The translations under genes and the position numbers were made by a program. Positions 15,009 through 22,948 of a stretch of DNA of 44,769 nt are shown here, in pieces; position 1 is the stretch's first letter; each line of letters begins with the position of its first letter. Source of the DNA: Ruminococcaceae bacterium UBA1244 (GTDB taxonomy: Bacteria; Bacillota; Clostridia; Oscillospirales; Acutalibacteraceae); contig DBWG01000096.1 of assembly GCA_002308635.1 (NCBI GenBank), forward strand, positions 937-45,705, read 5' to 3'. The notes below the pieces were generated by a model that worked only from the letters and a program-made list of their open reading frames with translations, had not been told where the DNA came from and did no database searches.

Positions 15009-16769
15009 GTGTCAGGAAAAAAACAGGGGAGAAAATCCCAGAGCTTTCTTAAAGGTGCGATGGTTCTTGGCTCCAGCATGATAATCGTCAAGCTGATGGG
15101 CATGATATATAAGATACTTCTCTCAAATCAGTACGGCGGTGTCGGTACGGGTCTTTTCAACTCCGCCTATGCGCTTTACAATCCGCTGTTCATGCTTTCA
15201 ACAGCTGGATTTCCGATCGCCATTTCAAGAATGGTGTCTGAAAGCATCACAAAAAAGCGTTACCGTGACGTAAAACAGATACATAGGATATCCGTCCCGA
15301 TATTTGTATTTGCCGGCTGTCTGTGCTTTTTGGCGATGGTACTCGGCGGTTTCCTCTATGTAAAGCTTATTCACGCAGAAAATGCGATATTTGCACTTCT
15401 GTGTCTGTCTCCGACAATATTCTTCGGATGTCTCATGTCGATCTACAGGGGCTATTTTGAAGGCATGAGGAACATGGTTCCGACGGCGGTATCCGAAATA
15501 ATCGAGGCGACCTGCAAGCTGTTTTTGGGCTTCACCGCCTCGTTCCTCGTAACAAAATACGGCATGAGCCGCTATGAAGCAACGGGCGTTGTTTTCGGAA
15601 CAAAATGTGCCAACGCTACCGAAGCGCAGTCTGTCATAGTGCCGATAGCTATCGGTGCTGCGATCACCGGCATATCGCTCGGTTCGCTTTTCGGTTTTCT
15701 GTTTTTGTTCATCCGCTATAAGAGAGGCGGCGACGGCATAACAAGGGAAGAGCTTGCATCCTCGCCTCCGCCGAGAAAATCAGACGCAACTCTCAAGGTT
15801 ATGGTAAGGACCGCCATCCCGATCGGACTCGGCGCTATCATTATGAGCCTTGCGGATATGGTCGACTCCACTCTCGTAAATATCAGGATAAACCACATCA
15901 TGGAATCGGATCCGGATGCGCTGCTCAATGTTTACGGTTCGCTGATACCCGATCATGTATATGAATCCGGTTCTGTCCACACCTACCTCTACGGCTGCTA
16001 CGGCATTGCGCTCACACTTATGATGCTCATAACCGCAGTAACGCAGGTGTTCGGAACCACCGCCCTGCCGTCAGTTACCGCTGCATGGACAAGCGGCAAC
16101 AAGGAACAGCTCAAAAAGAGCATGGAGACTGTCATGCGTGTCACAACTCTCGTGACTATCCCCGCAGGCATCGGAATGTCTGTGCTTGCAGAGCCGCTTC
16201 TGTCGATGATCTATCACGGCAGCGCAGTTTCAAATGAAGTCGAGATTGGTTCCCGTGTGCTTACGGTAATGGGAATATCGGTCATCTTTATAGCCGTCAG
16301 CACACCGCTTTGCAGTATGCTGCAGGCTATCGGAAGAATGGACGTTCCGCTGAAGCTTTTTGCTGTCGGAATGGTCATAAAAATAGTCGTCAACTATATC
16401 CTCGTCGGCATACCGGAGATAAACATACAGGGCGCAAATATCGGTTCGATAGTGTGCTACGGCTTTGTAACAGTCGTTGCGCTGTTTGTTATATGCCGTG
16501 AAACAAAGATCATACCGGACTTTGTGTCGATCTTTGTCAAGCCGCTCATGGCAGGCATAGTCTGCGGCGTTACGGCATATTTCTCTGAGATATTCTATGA
16601 TTATTTCTTCAGACAGAGGATAGCAACTATACTTGCAGTCCTCACTGCTGTGATATTCTATATCATTGCGCTGTTTGTTTTCAGGGCAATAAAGAGAGAG
16701 GATATTCTCCAGATGCCGAAGGGAAATAAAATTGTAAAAATACTTGAAAAACGTAAGCTGATAAGGTAA
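15009..16769 (+). CDS. SpoVB/YabM-like polysaccharide or lipid-linked precursor flippase
   Basis: This encodes 586 residues. GTG 15009 has GGAAGGG about 10 bases upstream. It is a multi-pass membrane protein of the MOP exporter superfamily, with about 14 predicted segments. The opening (FLKGAMVLGSSMIIVKLMG, GTGLFNSAYALYNPLFML) matches the SpoVB/YtgP group. SpoVB is needed for spore cortex synthesis, while YtgP-type members flip lipid II. The position directly before mazG, hup, rqcP, yabP and yabQ matches yabM (spoVB) of Bacillus, which favours the sporulation-linked role; a general MurJ-like role is not excluded. Confidence 0.88.
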   Translation: MSGKKQGRKSQSFLKGAMVLGSSMIIVKLMGMIYKILLSNQYGGVGTGLFNSAYALYNPLFMLSTAGFPIAISRMVSESITKKRYRDVKQIHRISVPIFVFAGCLCFLAMVLGGFLYVKLIHAENAIFALLCLSPTIFFGCLMSIYRGYFEGMRNMVPTAVSEIIEATCKLFLGFTASFLVTKYGMSRYEATGVVFGTKCANATEAQSVIVPIAIGAAITGISLGSLFGFLFLFIRYKRGGDGITREELASSPPPRKSDATLKVMVRTAIPIGLGAIIMSLADMVDSTLVNIRINHIMESDPDALLNVYGSLIPDHVYESGSVHTYLYGCYGIALTLMMLITAVTQVFGTTALPSVTAAWTSGNKEQLKKSMETVMRVTTLVTIPAGIGMSVLAEPLLSMIYHGSAVSNEVEIGSRVLTVMGISVIFIAVSTPLCSMLQAIGRMDVPLKLFAVGMVIKIVVNYILVGIPEINIQGANIGSIVCYGFVTVVALFVICRETKIIPDFVSIFVKPLMAGIVCGVTAYFSEIFYDYFFRQRIATILAVLTAVIFYIIALFVFRAIKREDILQMPKGNKIVKILEKRKLIR

Positions 16770-16810
16770 AATAGTATACTGTGCGATATAAAACCAAAGG
16801 AGCTTTTGCA

Positions 16811-17605
16811 GTGGAATTTGAATTTAAGGATCATTATGACGTTGACGATCTTGTGCGGATCGTAAAAATACTCCGTTCACCCGAGGGATGTCCGTGGGAC
16901 AAGATCCAGACACACCAATCTATCCGCAGCGAATTTATCGAAGAGGTCTATGAGGCGATAGAGGCTATCGACGAAAAGGATACCGAACATCTGCGAGAGG
17001 AGCTTGGGGATGTACTGCTCCAGGTGGTCTTTCACTGTGTTCTCGAGACCGAACAGAACAGCTTTACGCTGAATGATGTTGCCGATGATGTCTGCAAAAA
17101 GATGATATTCCGCCATCCTCATGTTTTCGGAAACGTCACTGCCGAAACTCCGGAGGAGGTACTCAAAAACTGGGACGCAATAAAAATGCAGTCGAAGTCC
17201 CAGACGAATGCCAGTGAGGCGATGGAGAGCGTATCAAAAACACTTCCGTCACTCATGCGCAGCGAAAAGCTGTGGAAAAAAGCCGAAAGAGGAGGCTTCG
17301 GTCTTAAAGACCGTGAGGAAGCATACCTCTACACCGAACAGAAGCTTGCAGAGCTGAGAAATGCAATGCAGGACGGCGATGAGGAGGAGTACGGCAAAAA
17401 AGCCGGAGAGCTTTTGTTTGCGGCTGTCGGACTGTCAAGATTTTTTCATACAGACTGCGAGAGAATGCTGTATAATGCCTGTGATGATTTCATCCTTCGG
17501 TACAGGGCTTTTGAGACCTATGCTGCCGAAAACGGCATTGAAATACAGAAATACAGCTCACGGGAATTGACTGATCTCTGGGCTGTTGTTTCAAATCAAA
17601 AATAA
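16811..17605 (+). CDS. mazG: nucleoside triphosphate pyrophosphohydrolase MazG
   Basis: This encodes 264 residues from GTG 16811, which has AAAGGAG 8 bases upstream; a GTG ten codons earlier (16781) lacks a ribosome site. The all-alpha NTP pyrophosphatase motifs are visible: PEGCPWDKIQTHQS, EFIEEVYEAIEAI and REELGDVLLQVVFH (the EExxE and ExxD metal ligands). A second, more degenerate helical repeat follows. MazG removes non-canonical dNTPs and can lower ppGpp. It corresponds to the MazG half of YabN in the Bacillus spoVB-yabN-yabO order; the methylase half of YabN is absent. Confidence 0.93.
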   Translation: MEFEFKDHYDVDDLVRIVKILRSPEGCPWDKIQTHQSIRSEFIEEVYEAIEAIDEKDTEHLREELGDVLLQVVFHCVLETEQNSFTLNDVADDVCKKMIFRHPHVFGNVTAETPEEVLKNWDAIKMQSKSQTNASEAMESVSKTLPSLMRSEKLWKKAERGGFGLKDREEAYLYTEQKLAELRNAMQDGDEEEYGKKAGELLFAAVGLSRFFHTDCERMLYNACDDFILRYRAFETYAAENGIEIQKYSSRELTDLWAVVSNQK

Positions 17606-17621
17606 CGGAGGAAATTCAAAC

Positions 17622-17897
17622 ATGAACAAGTCAGAACTTATTGAACTCGTAAGCAAGTCAACAGAAGTCGGAAAAAAGGATGCCGAGAAGGTAGTCAATG
17701 CCGTTTTTGATACGATCGTTGCTCAGGTCGCAGAAGGCAATGATGTCCGCATCGTTGGCTTTGGTACTTTTGAGCGCCGTGAGAGAAAAGAAAGAGAAGG
17801 CTGCAATCCTCAGACAAAGGAAAAGATCGTCATTCCTGCATCTAAGGTTCCTGCTTTCAAGCCCGGCAAGGCTTTCAAGGATGTTGTTGAGAAATAA
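17622..17897 (+). CDS. hup: HU family DNA-binding protein
   Basis: This encodes 91 residues. ATG 17622 follows CGGAGG; the longer frame into mazG has no ribosome site. The sequence MNKSELIELVSKSTEVGKK, the GFGTFERRER arm and NPQTKEKIVIPASKVPAF are the HU signature. It compacts DNA as a dimer. It is followed at once by a strong hairpin and T run, so most transcripts probably stop there. Confidence 0.97.
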   Translation: MNKSELIELVSKSTEVGKKDAEKVVNAVFDTIVAQVAEGNDVRIVGFGTFERRERKEREGCNPQTKEKIVIPASKVPAFKPGKAFKDVVEK

Positions 17898-17909
17898 TAT
17901 TATTTTTAA

Positions 17910-17943
17910 GGAAGCCGCTTTTGAACCGGCTTCCTTTTCTTTT
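17910..17943 (+). terminator. intrinsic terminator or attenuator between hup and rqcP
   Basis: GGAAGCCG (17910-17917) pairs perfectly with CGGCTTCC (17927-17934) around a 9-base loop and is followed by TTTTCTTTT. The rqcP ribosome site GGAGGT begins at the next base, 17944, so reading through this stem is the likely route to rqcP expression. Confidence 0.88.
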
Positions 17944-17953
17944 GGAGGTACAA

Positions 17954-18196
17954 ATGAGACTTGATAAATATTTGAAGGTGTCACGGCTCATCAAGCGCCG
18001 CACCGTTGCAAATGAGGCATGCGATGCCGGAAGGGTAACAGTAAACGGCAAGCCCGCCCGTGCTTCATACGAAGTAAAGACAGGGGATATCATAGAGATC
18101 AGCATGGGTGTCCATCCCATAAAGGCAGAGGTAATATCCATCAATGAATATGCAAAAAAGGATGACGCTGCACTGATGTACAGGATCATAAACTGA
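17954..18196 (+). CDS. rqcP: RqcP (YabO), S4-domain ribosome quality control factor
   Basis: This encodes 80 residues. ATG 17954 is preceded by GGAGGT with 4 bases between. The S4 RNA-binding domain is clear (MRLDKYLKVSRLIKRRTVA, DAGRVTVNGKPARASYEVK, GDIIEI). RqcP acts with RqcH on stalled 50S subunits to drive poly-alanine tailing. The position between mazG/hup and yabP matches yabO of Bacillus. It lies immediately after the hup terminator. Confidence 0.92.
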   Translation: MRLDKYLKVSRLIKRRTVANEACDAGRVTVNGKPARASYEVKTGDIIEISMGVHPIKAEVISINEYAKKDDAALMYRIIN

Positions 18197-18266
18197 CCGC
18201 CGGCGGAATAATCCTCTCCGGTCATGAATAGAATGACAAAGAAGATTATAACCGGGAGCTGATCTG

Positions 18267-18554
18267 ATGCCGTCTGATGAACGCAGTAATGTCGTAAGAA
18301 AAAAACACAGCATGATACTCGAAGACAGAAAGACCCTGACCTTCACCGGAATAAAGGATGTTTCCGGACTTGAAGACCAGAAGGTGGAGCTTTCGACCGA
18401 ACTCGGCGAGCTGACAATAAAAGGAAACGGACTTCACATAAACGGGTTCAGCAGCGATACAGGAGAACTTGAGCTTGAAGGAGAAATAGACTCTCTCGTT
18501 TATTCCGAGAGCCGAAAGCCGGAAGGCGGGTTCTTTTCAAAACTGTTCAGATAG
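18267..18554 (+). CDS. yabP: sporulation protein YabP
   Basis: This encodes 95 residues. It matches YabP: HSMILEDRKTLTFTGIKDVSGL, then ELSTELGELTIKGNGLHING and a FFSKLFR end. YabP is a small sporulation protein of the mother-cell programme in Bacillus; its biochemical role is not established. GGGAG lies 8 bases before the ATG. yabQ begins 8 bases after its stop, so the two are co-transcribed. About 70 bases separate it from rqcP; no convincing sigma-E promoter could be fixed there by eye. Confidence 0.92.
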   Translation: MPSDERSNVVRKKHSMILEDRKTLTFTGIKDVSGLEDQKVELSTELGELTIKGNGLHINGFSSDTGELELEGEIDSLVYSESRKPEGGFFSKLFR

Positions 18555-18562
18555 GTGATAAA

Positions 18563-18982
18563 GTGGAGCTGACGATTTATGAACAGACGGGCGTGTTTTT
18601 GTGGTCGTTTCTTATCGGCGTGATACTTGCCGCTGTATATACGGTTTTTGCGGTGCTGAGGGAATTGTCTCCGCCGGGACGTGTGCTGCTGTTTTTGAGC
18701 GATGTTTTGTTCACAGCCATCGCTGCGGCAGTGAATTTTGTCTTTGCTTTGTCACAGACTCACGGAAAAATAAGAGGATATTCTCTCCTTGCACAGGCAG
18801 CCGCCTTTTTTTTACTCTATCTTACCGCAGGAAGATTCATCAAACACAGTGCCGGCAGGATAAGGGATGCTTTTCAAAGGGCTGTCGGGAGGATATCAGC
18901 CCCCGTTTTTAAAGCAGTCAGGGGTGCGGAGGCGGTTTTTTGCGGAAAATGTCAGAAATTGCTAAAAAAAATAAAAAAATAG
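18563..18982 (+). CDS. yabQ: spore cortex biosynthesis protein YabQ
   Basis: This encodes 139 residues from a GTG start with AGGTGA just upstream. Three to four hydrophobic segments (FLWSFLIGVILAAVYTVFAV, VLLFLSDVLFTAIAAAVNFV, LLAQAAAFFLLYL) are followed by a basic C-terminus ending in KKIKK. It matches the YabQ family, a membrane protein required for the spore cortex in Bacillus. Position directly after yabP supports the call. Confidence 0.88.
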   Translation: MELTIYEQTGVFLWSFLIGVILAAVYTVFAVLRELSPPGRVLLFLSDVLFTAIAAAVNFVFALSQTHGKIRGYSLLAQAAAFFLLYLTAGRFIKHSAGRIRDAFQRAVGRISAPVFKAVRGAEAVFCGKCQKLLKKIKK

Positions 18983-18993
18983 TTAATTCTTAC

Positions 18994-19023
18994 TTGAAAT
19001 AATAATGCAGTTTGTAGTATAAT
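18994..19023 (+). promoter_or_regulatory. sigma-A promoter for divIC
   Basis: TTGAAA (18994-18999), an 18-base spacer and TATAAT (19018-19023) lie about 49 bases before the divIC start. This separates the vegetative genes divIC and yabR from the sporulation genes yabP and yabQ. Confidence 0.6.
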
Positions 19024-19071
19024 ATAGGCGTATCTTTATTGGGTGCAATCTCGGTGAAAGGGGGGTGTCCG

Positions 19072-19422
19072 ATGACGCTGAGACGCAAAAAATCAAGGGA
19101 CAAGGATGGTTCAGAACGCAAAAAAAAGGGCAAGAACTGGGTCTATTGGATAATCTATGTCACTGTCGTTGCTATTGTGCTGTTTTTTGCAGTTAAGATC
19201 GTCAGACAGAAAGTAAAAATACTTTCGCTAAGTGAAGAACTCTCCGAAAAAACCAATACTATCTCGCTGCAGAAGATAAAGTTAGAGGAACAAAAAAAGG
19301 ATGCTGATGCGGCTGATAGGAATGACTTTGATTCACTGATGGACAACATCTTAAAAAAGGCAAGAGAGCTGGACTATGTAAGACCTGGCGAGATCGTTTA
19401 TATAAACATTGCCGGTGATTGA
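19072..19422 (+). CDS. divIC: DivIC/FtsB-family septum formation initiator
   Basis: This encodes 116 residues. ATG 19072 is used, with a G-rich AAAGGGGGG tract upstream; a TTG at 19039 has none. A basic N-terminus (RRKKSRDKDGSERKKKGKN) is followed by one membrane helix (WVYWIIYVTVVAIVLFFAV), then a coiled coil (KVKILSLSEELSEKTNTISL). The C-terminal ARELDYVRPGEIVYINI is the usual FtsB/DivIC end. DivIC bridges FtsL and DivIB in the divisome. The gene order yabP-yabQ-divIC-yabR is that of Bacillus. Confidence 0.92.
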   Translation: MTLRRKKSRDKDGSERKKKGKNWVYWIIYVTVVAIVLFFAVKIVRQKVKILSLSEELSEKTNTISLQKIKLEEQKKDADAADRNDFDSLMDNILKKARELDYVRPGEIVYINIAGD

Positions 19423-19441
19423 GAGGAGAAAACTGTAAAGT

Positions 19442-19903
19442 ATGAATCTTGAGGTAGGAATGATCGTTGAGGGTAAAGTGACGGGAATCACAAAATTTGG
19501 GGCATTTGTCGATCTTGAAAACGGAAAGACAGGAATGGTGCATATTTCTGAGGTCGCTCCGACTTATGTCAATGACATAAAGGAGCATCTTAAAGAGGGT
19601 CAGACCGTAAAGGTGAAGATACTCAGTATCGGAAACGACGGGAAGATCAGCCTTTCCATAAAAAAAGCACTGCCCCCGCAGAATTCGGGTTCCAACAGAC
19701 AGCAGAGAAACTTTTCGGCTCCGAGACCGAACGGTCCCGGAAACTTTGAATGGCAGCCTTCAAAACAGCCTGAGTCAGCAAGCTTTGAGGATATGCTGTC
19801 AAAATTCAAACAGACAAGCGATGAAAAGATCTCAAACCTCAAACGAGCCAATGAATCACGCAGAGGCACGTCCCGCAGAGGCAATAATTTCCAGAATAAA
19901 TGA
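19442..19903 (+). CDS. yabR: S1 RNA-binding domain protein YabR
   Basis: This encodes 153 residues. An N-terminal S1 domain (residues about 3-72: VGMIVEGKVTGITKFGAFVD, GMVHISEVA, VKVKILSIGNDGKISLSIK) is followed by a low-complexity, Gln/Asn/Arg-rich tail with a conserved short segment FEDMLSKFKQTSDEKISNLK. This is the YabR / general stress protein 13 group. It closes the cluster and is followed by an intrinsic terminator. In Bacillus spoIIE comes next; here an amidohydrolase does. Confidence 0.92.
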   Translation: MNLEVGMIVEGKVTGITKFGAFVDLENGKTGMVHISEVAPTYVNDIKEHLKEGQTVKVKILSIGNDGKISLSIKKALPPQNSGSNRQQRNFSAPRPNGPGNFEWQPSKQPESASFEDMLSKFKQTSDEKISNLKRANESRRGTSRRGNNFQNK

Positions 19904-19914
19904 TGGAACATAAC

Positions 19915-19939
19915 AGAGTCGCTTTTGCGGCTCTTTTTT
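19915..19939 (+). terminator. intrinsic terminator after yabR
   Basis: AGAGTCGC (19915-19922) pairs with AT-GC and one G-T pair to GCGGCTCT (19927-19934) around a TTTT loop, and is followed by a T run ending at 19939. Confidence 0.88.
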
Positions 19940-19964
19940 GTTCGCCATAAAAAAGGTGACGGAT

Positions 19965-21143
19965 ATGATAATAAAAAATGCAGAGCTTCATACGCTCGAT
20001 CACGAAAGCAGAGTAATAAAAAACGGCTGGATATTTGTTTCCGGCGGTAAGATAATATCACTTGGAAGCATGGATGAAGAAATGCCCGACGGCGGCGAGG
20101 TCATCGAAGCACACGGAAAGCCTGTCTATCCCGGTTTTGTAGACGCACATACACACCTCGGACTGTTCGGTGATTCCCTTACCTTTGAGGGCGACGACGG
20201 CAACGAGGATACCGACCCGATAATGCCTCAGCTCCGTGCGATAGACGGCGCAGACCCGCTCGACAGGTATTTCAGCGAGGCGCTTTCGGCAGGCGTTACC
20301 ACAGTCCTTACAAGTCCCGGCAGTGCAAATCCCATCGCCGGACAGATCGCCGCTGTCAAGACTTCCGGCAAAAGAATAGACAAAATGATAATAAAGGCTC
20401 CGGCGGGAATAAAATTCGCACTCGGCGAGAATCCCAAATCCACCTACAACGACAAGGAACAGTCACCCGTAACACGCATGGCAACGGCGGCTCTTATCCG
20501 TGAAGCACTCATCAAGGGCAGAAAATATTACCGTGACAAAAAGAACGCCGAAACAGACCCCGAAAGCTATGACGAACCGGAGTTTGAAGTAAAGTCCGAT
20601 GCCCTGCTCCCGCTTTTCAGGAAGGAAGTTCCCGCTCACTTTCATGTACACAGAGCCGATGATATCTTTACGGCGGTGCGCATAGCCGATGAGTTTGATC
20701 TCGATTATGTCCTCGTCCATGCCACAGACGCACATCTCGTATATGACGAGCTTGCAGGCGAGCGCCTGAAAGGTATTCTCTCCGGCCCGATACTTACCGA
20801 CAGAAGCAAGCCCGAACTAAAAAACCAGACCCCGAAGGCTCCCGGCATACTCTCAAAAAACGGCATACCGACAGCGATAATAACCGACCACCCCGAAACA
20901 CCGGTGCAGTATCTGCTCTTGTGTGCGGCAGTTGCGGTGAGATCGGGAATGAACAGGGAAGAGGCTCTCCGTGCCGTTACGATAACCCCTGCAAAGATAT
21001 GCGGCATAGACAACAGGGTAGGCTCACTTGAAGCCGGAAAGGATGCCGATATCGTGATATATTCCGGCGATCCGCTCGATATTACAAACAGACCGCTTTT
21101 GGTCATTGCTGACGGGAAAACTTGTTTTTGTGATAATGTATAA
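19965..21143 (+). CDS. amidohydrolase family protein (imidazolonepropionase-like)
   Basis: This encodes 392 residues. ATG 19965 has AAAGGTGA upstream; an earlier in-frame ATG at 19938 lies on the terminator T run. The metal-binding HxH is in GFVDAHTHLG near residue 65. AGVTTVLTSPGSANPIAGQ, a late ITDHPETP, and the C-terminal LEAGKDADIVIYSGDPLD are typical of the cyclic amidohydrolase superfamily. The substrate cannot be named from sequence. It is transcribed alone, between the yabR terminator and the hpf promoter. Confidence 0.85.
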   Translation: MIIKNAELHTLDHESRVIKNGWIFVSGGKIISLGSMDEEMPDGGEVIEAHGKPVYPGFVDAHTHLGLFGDSLTFEGDDGNEDTDPIMPQLRAIDGADPLDRYFSEALSAGVTTVLTSPGSANPIAGQIAAVKTSGKRIDKMIIKAPAGIKFALGENPKSTYNDKEQSPVTRMATAALIREALIKGRKYYRDKKNAETDPESYDEPEFEVKSDALLPLFRKEVPAHFHVHRADDIFTAVRIADEFDLDYVLVHATDAHLVYDELAGERLKGILSGPILTDRSKPELKNQTPKAPGILSKNGIPTAIITDHPETPVQYLLLCAAVAVRSGMNREEALRAVTITPAKICGIDNRVGSLEAGKDADIVIYSGDPLDITNRPLLVIADGKTCFCDNV

Positions 21144-21185
21144 AATTAATGAATAAAGTTTTTATATAAATTTCTCTCAATCTAT

Positions 21186-21213
21186 TTGATTTTTTTGTTT
21201 ATTGTGTTATAAT
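21186..21213 (+). promoter_or_regulatory. promoter for hpf with extended -10
   Basis: TTGATT (21186-21191), a 16-base spacer and TATAAT (21208-21213) preceded by TGT form an extended -10 promoter, about 65 bases before the hpf start codon. Confidence 0.6.
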
Positions 21214-21284
21214 ATAGATGATCCTGAGAATGTTTTTTGTATAACACTCTCAGGACAGTATCAAACCTTAAGGAGGTTCGGCTT

Positions 21285-21827
21285 ATGAAATACAACATTG
21301 TGGGCAGAAAAGTCAATCTTAGAGATAACTTTAAGGAGCGTGTTCAGAAAAAACTCGGCAAGTTTGAAAAGATCTATTCCGAAGATGCAGAGGCTACTGT
21401 AACCGTAACTTTAGAGAAAAACAGACAGACAGTCGAGGTTACTATCCGTGACGGTTCAATGGTATACCGTGCAGAGAGTACGGCACTTGAAATGAACGAT
21501 GCGCTCGATGCTGTCGTTGATATACTCGGCGGACAGATCCGCAAGAACAAGACAAAGCTCAGCAAAAAAATCAAGGCTGAGTCACTCGAACAGTACTTTA
21601 TTGAGAACGGCACAAAGGACGATGAGGAAGCTCTTCAGGATGAGGATTACGCAGTCGTAAGAACAAAGACCTTCGCAGTCAAACCCCTCAGCGTAGAGGA
21701 AGCTATTCTCCAGATGAACATGATCGGCCACGAATTCTTCATGTTCCTCAACAGCTCAACAAACAAAATAAACGTAGTCTATAAGCGCAAGGGCAACACA
21801 TACGGACTCCTTGAGCCAGAAGATTAA
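21285..21827 (+). CDS. hpf: long-form ribosome hibernation promoting factor
   Basis: This encodes 180 residues. ATG 21285 follows AAGGAGG; the frame upstream is the leader. The N-terminal domain (residues about 1-100: MKYNIVGRKVNLRDNFKERV, KKLGKFEKIY) is the S30AE fold that sits in the 30S decoding region. The C-terminal dimerisation domain (about 122-180: VVRTKTFAVKPLSVEEAILQ, GHEFFMFLNSSTNKINVVYK) marks the long form, which joins two 70S ribosomes into hibernating 100S particles. A bidirectional terminator follows. Confidence 0.95.
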   Translation: MKYNIVGRKVNLRDNFKERVQKKLGKFEKIYSEDAEATVTVTLEKNRQTVEVTIRDGSMVYRAESTALEMNDALDAVVDILGGQIRKNKTKLSKKIKAESLEQYFIENGTKDDEEALQDEDYAVVRTKTFAVKPLSVEEAILQMNMIGHEFFMFLNSSTNKINVVYKRKGNTYGLLEPED

Positions 21828-21840
21828 ACAAAAATGATTC

Positions 21841-21881
21841 CGGCACACTCAGCCTTTTGGTTCTGAGTGTGCCGTTTTTTT
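21841..21881. terminator. bidirectional intrinsic terminator between hpf and the DUF4364 unit
   Basis: CGGCACACTCAG (21841-21852) pairs perfectly with CTGAGTGTGCCG (21863-21874), with T runs on both outer sides (21875-21881 on plus; T-rich on minus after the stem). It serves hpf and the convergent minus-strand pair. Confidence 0.92.
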
Positions 21882-22242
21882 ATTTGCGGAGTTTCATTGA
21901 TGAACTGTAGCCGAGAGTGTCCCAGCTAACTATATGAAAATAACCGTTTTCCTCTTTCAGACGGAGCTTGCCTTCTCCGAGATAACACTCTAAAACGCCC
22001 CTTACTTTTTTCGGCGACGGCACAAATACCCTTCCGTTTTTCTTCTGTACGATATTCAGCCGCTCAAAAAAGTCCCTTACATCCTCCGGTAAAAACGGAC
22101 TTGCATTGTAGTATGCAAAGACCTCTATGGTGCTTTTTATCAGGCTGAAACTCTGCATAAGAGTGTAGTCAACAAATGAATCGGGCGATTTGTAAAAATA
22201 CTCCGCCTCTTCAAAATTTATCCTGTCAAGAGCCTCACTCAT
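21880..22242 (-). CDS. conserved hypothetical protein downstream of DUF4364
   Basis: This encodes 120 residues, mostly helical with aromatic-rich stretches (EEAEYFYKSPDSFVDYTLMQ, VFAYYNASPFLPEDVRDFF). No membrane segment, metal motif or catalytic motif is visible, and I do not recognise the family. Its ATG shares one base with the TAA stop of the DUF4364 gene (TAATG), so the two are translationally coupled and probably act together. Confidence 0.65.
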   Translation of the reverse strand: MSEALDRINFEEAEYFYKSPDSFVDYTLMQSFSLIKSTIEVFAYYNASPFLPEDVRDFFERLNIVQKKNGRVFVPSPKKVRGVLECYLGEGKLRLKEENGYFHIVSWDTLGYSSSMKLRK

Positions 22243-22832
22243 TATCTCAGTTCCTCCAGAGCGCTTTTTATCATGTCCTTTTCTCCGATGACCGCCGCAA
22301 GCATCAAGGAATATACCCTTTCGGGGTTACGGTGGAAGCTTCTCTTTACGGCGTTGGCTTCGGAAATGTCCGGAACAAAGACCGTCAGCGACATAAGCTC
22401 TCTCATGCCGTCTTTTATCTTCATGTTGACCTGATAACCGCCGCCTTCGTCCTTTGTGATGGCAACGGGGTTTTCGGATTCCGTCTTTCTTTTCATAATG
22501 AGCTTTGCAACGGCTGATGCGGCTTTCTGTCTGATGGACAGCGAAAGACCGGTGTTGAGCTGTGAGGAGATGAGCCTGCCGTTTTTGGTCAGGACAAGCC
22601 CTGATTTTTCCTGCTGTGAATAAGCAACATTGTTGTTCCTGATAAGCTCCGAAATGGCATTGGCGGTCTCAAAATAATTTGCAAAGCCGTTTTCACAGAT
22701 CAGTTCAATGAGGTTGTCCTTCGGGATGGGCTGACCTGCTGAATCCAGCATATAGCAGACGAGAACGCCGATCTCCGAACGGTTCCTCAGACCTCCGGGT
22801 AATACACCTTCGGTAAAAGCGTCAAAATCCAT
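22242..22832 (-). CDS. DUF4364 family protein, predicted winged-helix
   Basis: This encodes 196 residues. It matches DUF4364: MDFDAFTEGVLPGGLRNRSEI, VLVCYMLDSAGQPIPKDNLIELI. The N-terminal ~90 residues look like a winged-helix DNA-binding domain of the PadR/MarR kind (ISELIRNNNVAYSQQ...GLVLTKNGRLIS). The rest is an alpha/beta domain of unknown role. GGAGG precedes the ATG. It is divergent from an HAD gene whose promoter lies in the 116-base gap, so autoregulation or control of that gene is conceivable but unproven. Confidence 0.78.
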   Translation of the reverse strand: MDFDAFTEGVLPGGLRNRSEIGVLVCYMLDSAGQPIPKDNLIELICENGFANYFETANAISELIRNNNVAYSQQEKSGLVLTKNGRLISSQLNTGLSLSIRQKAASAVAKLIMKRKTESENPVAITKDEGGGYQVNMKIKDGMRELMSLTVFVPDISEANAVKRSFHRNPERVYSLMLAAVIGEKDMIKSALEELR

Positions 22833-22870
22833 ATTATCGCCTCCAAAAATAAAATATTTTATAATAGTAA

Positions 22871-22899
22871 TTGAAATAATTGACGGGATATATTACAAT
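22871..22899 (+). promoter_or_regulatory. sigma-A promoter for the plus-strand HAD gene
   Basis: TTGAAA (22871-22876), a 17-base spacer and TACAAT (22894-22899) lie about 50 bases before the ATG at 22949. Confidence 0.5.
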
Positions 22900-22948
22900 A
22901 TAAGAGCAGCCTTTTATATTAATTTTTATAGATCAGGAGTGTGCAAGC

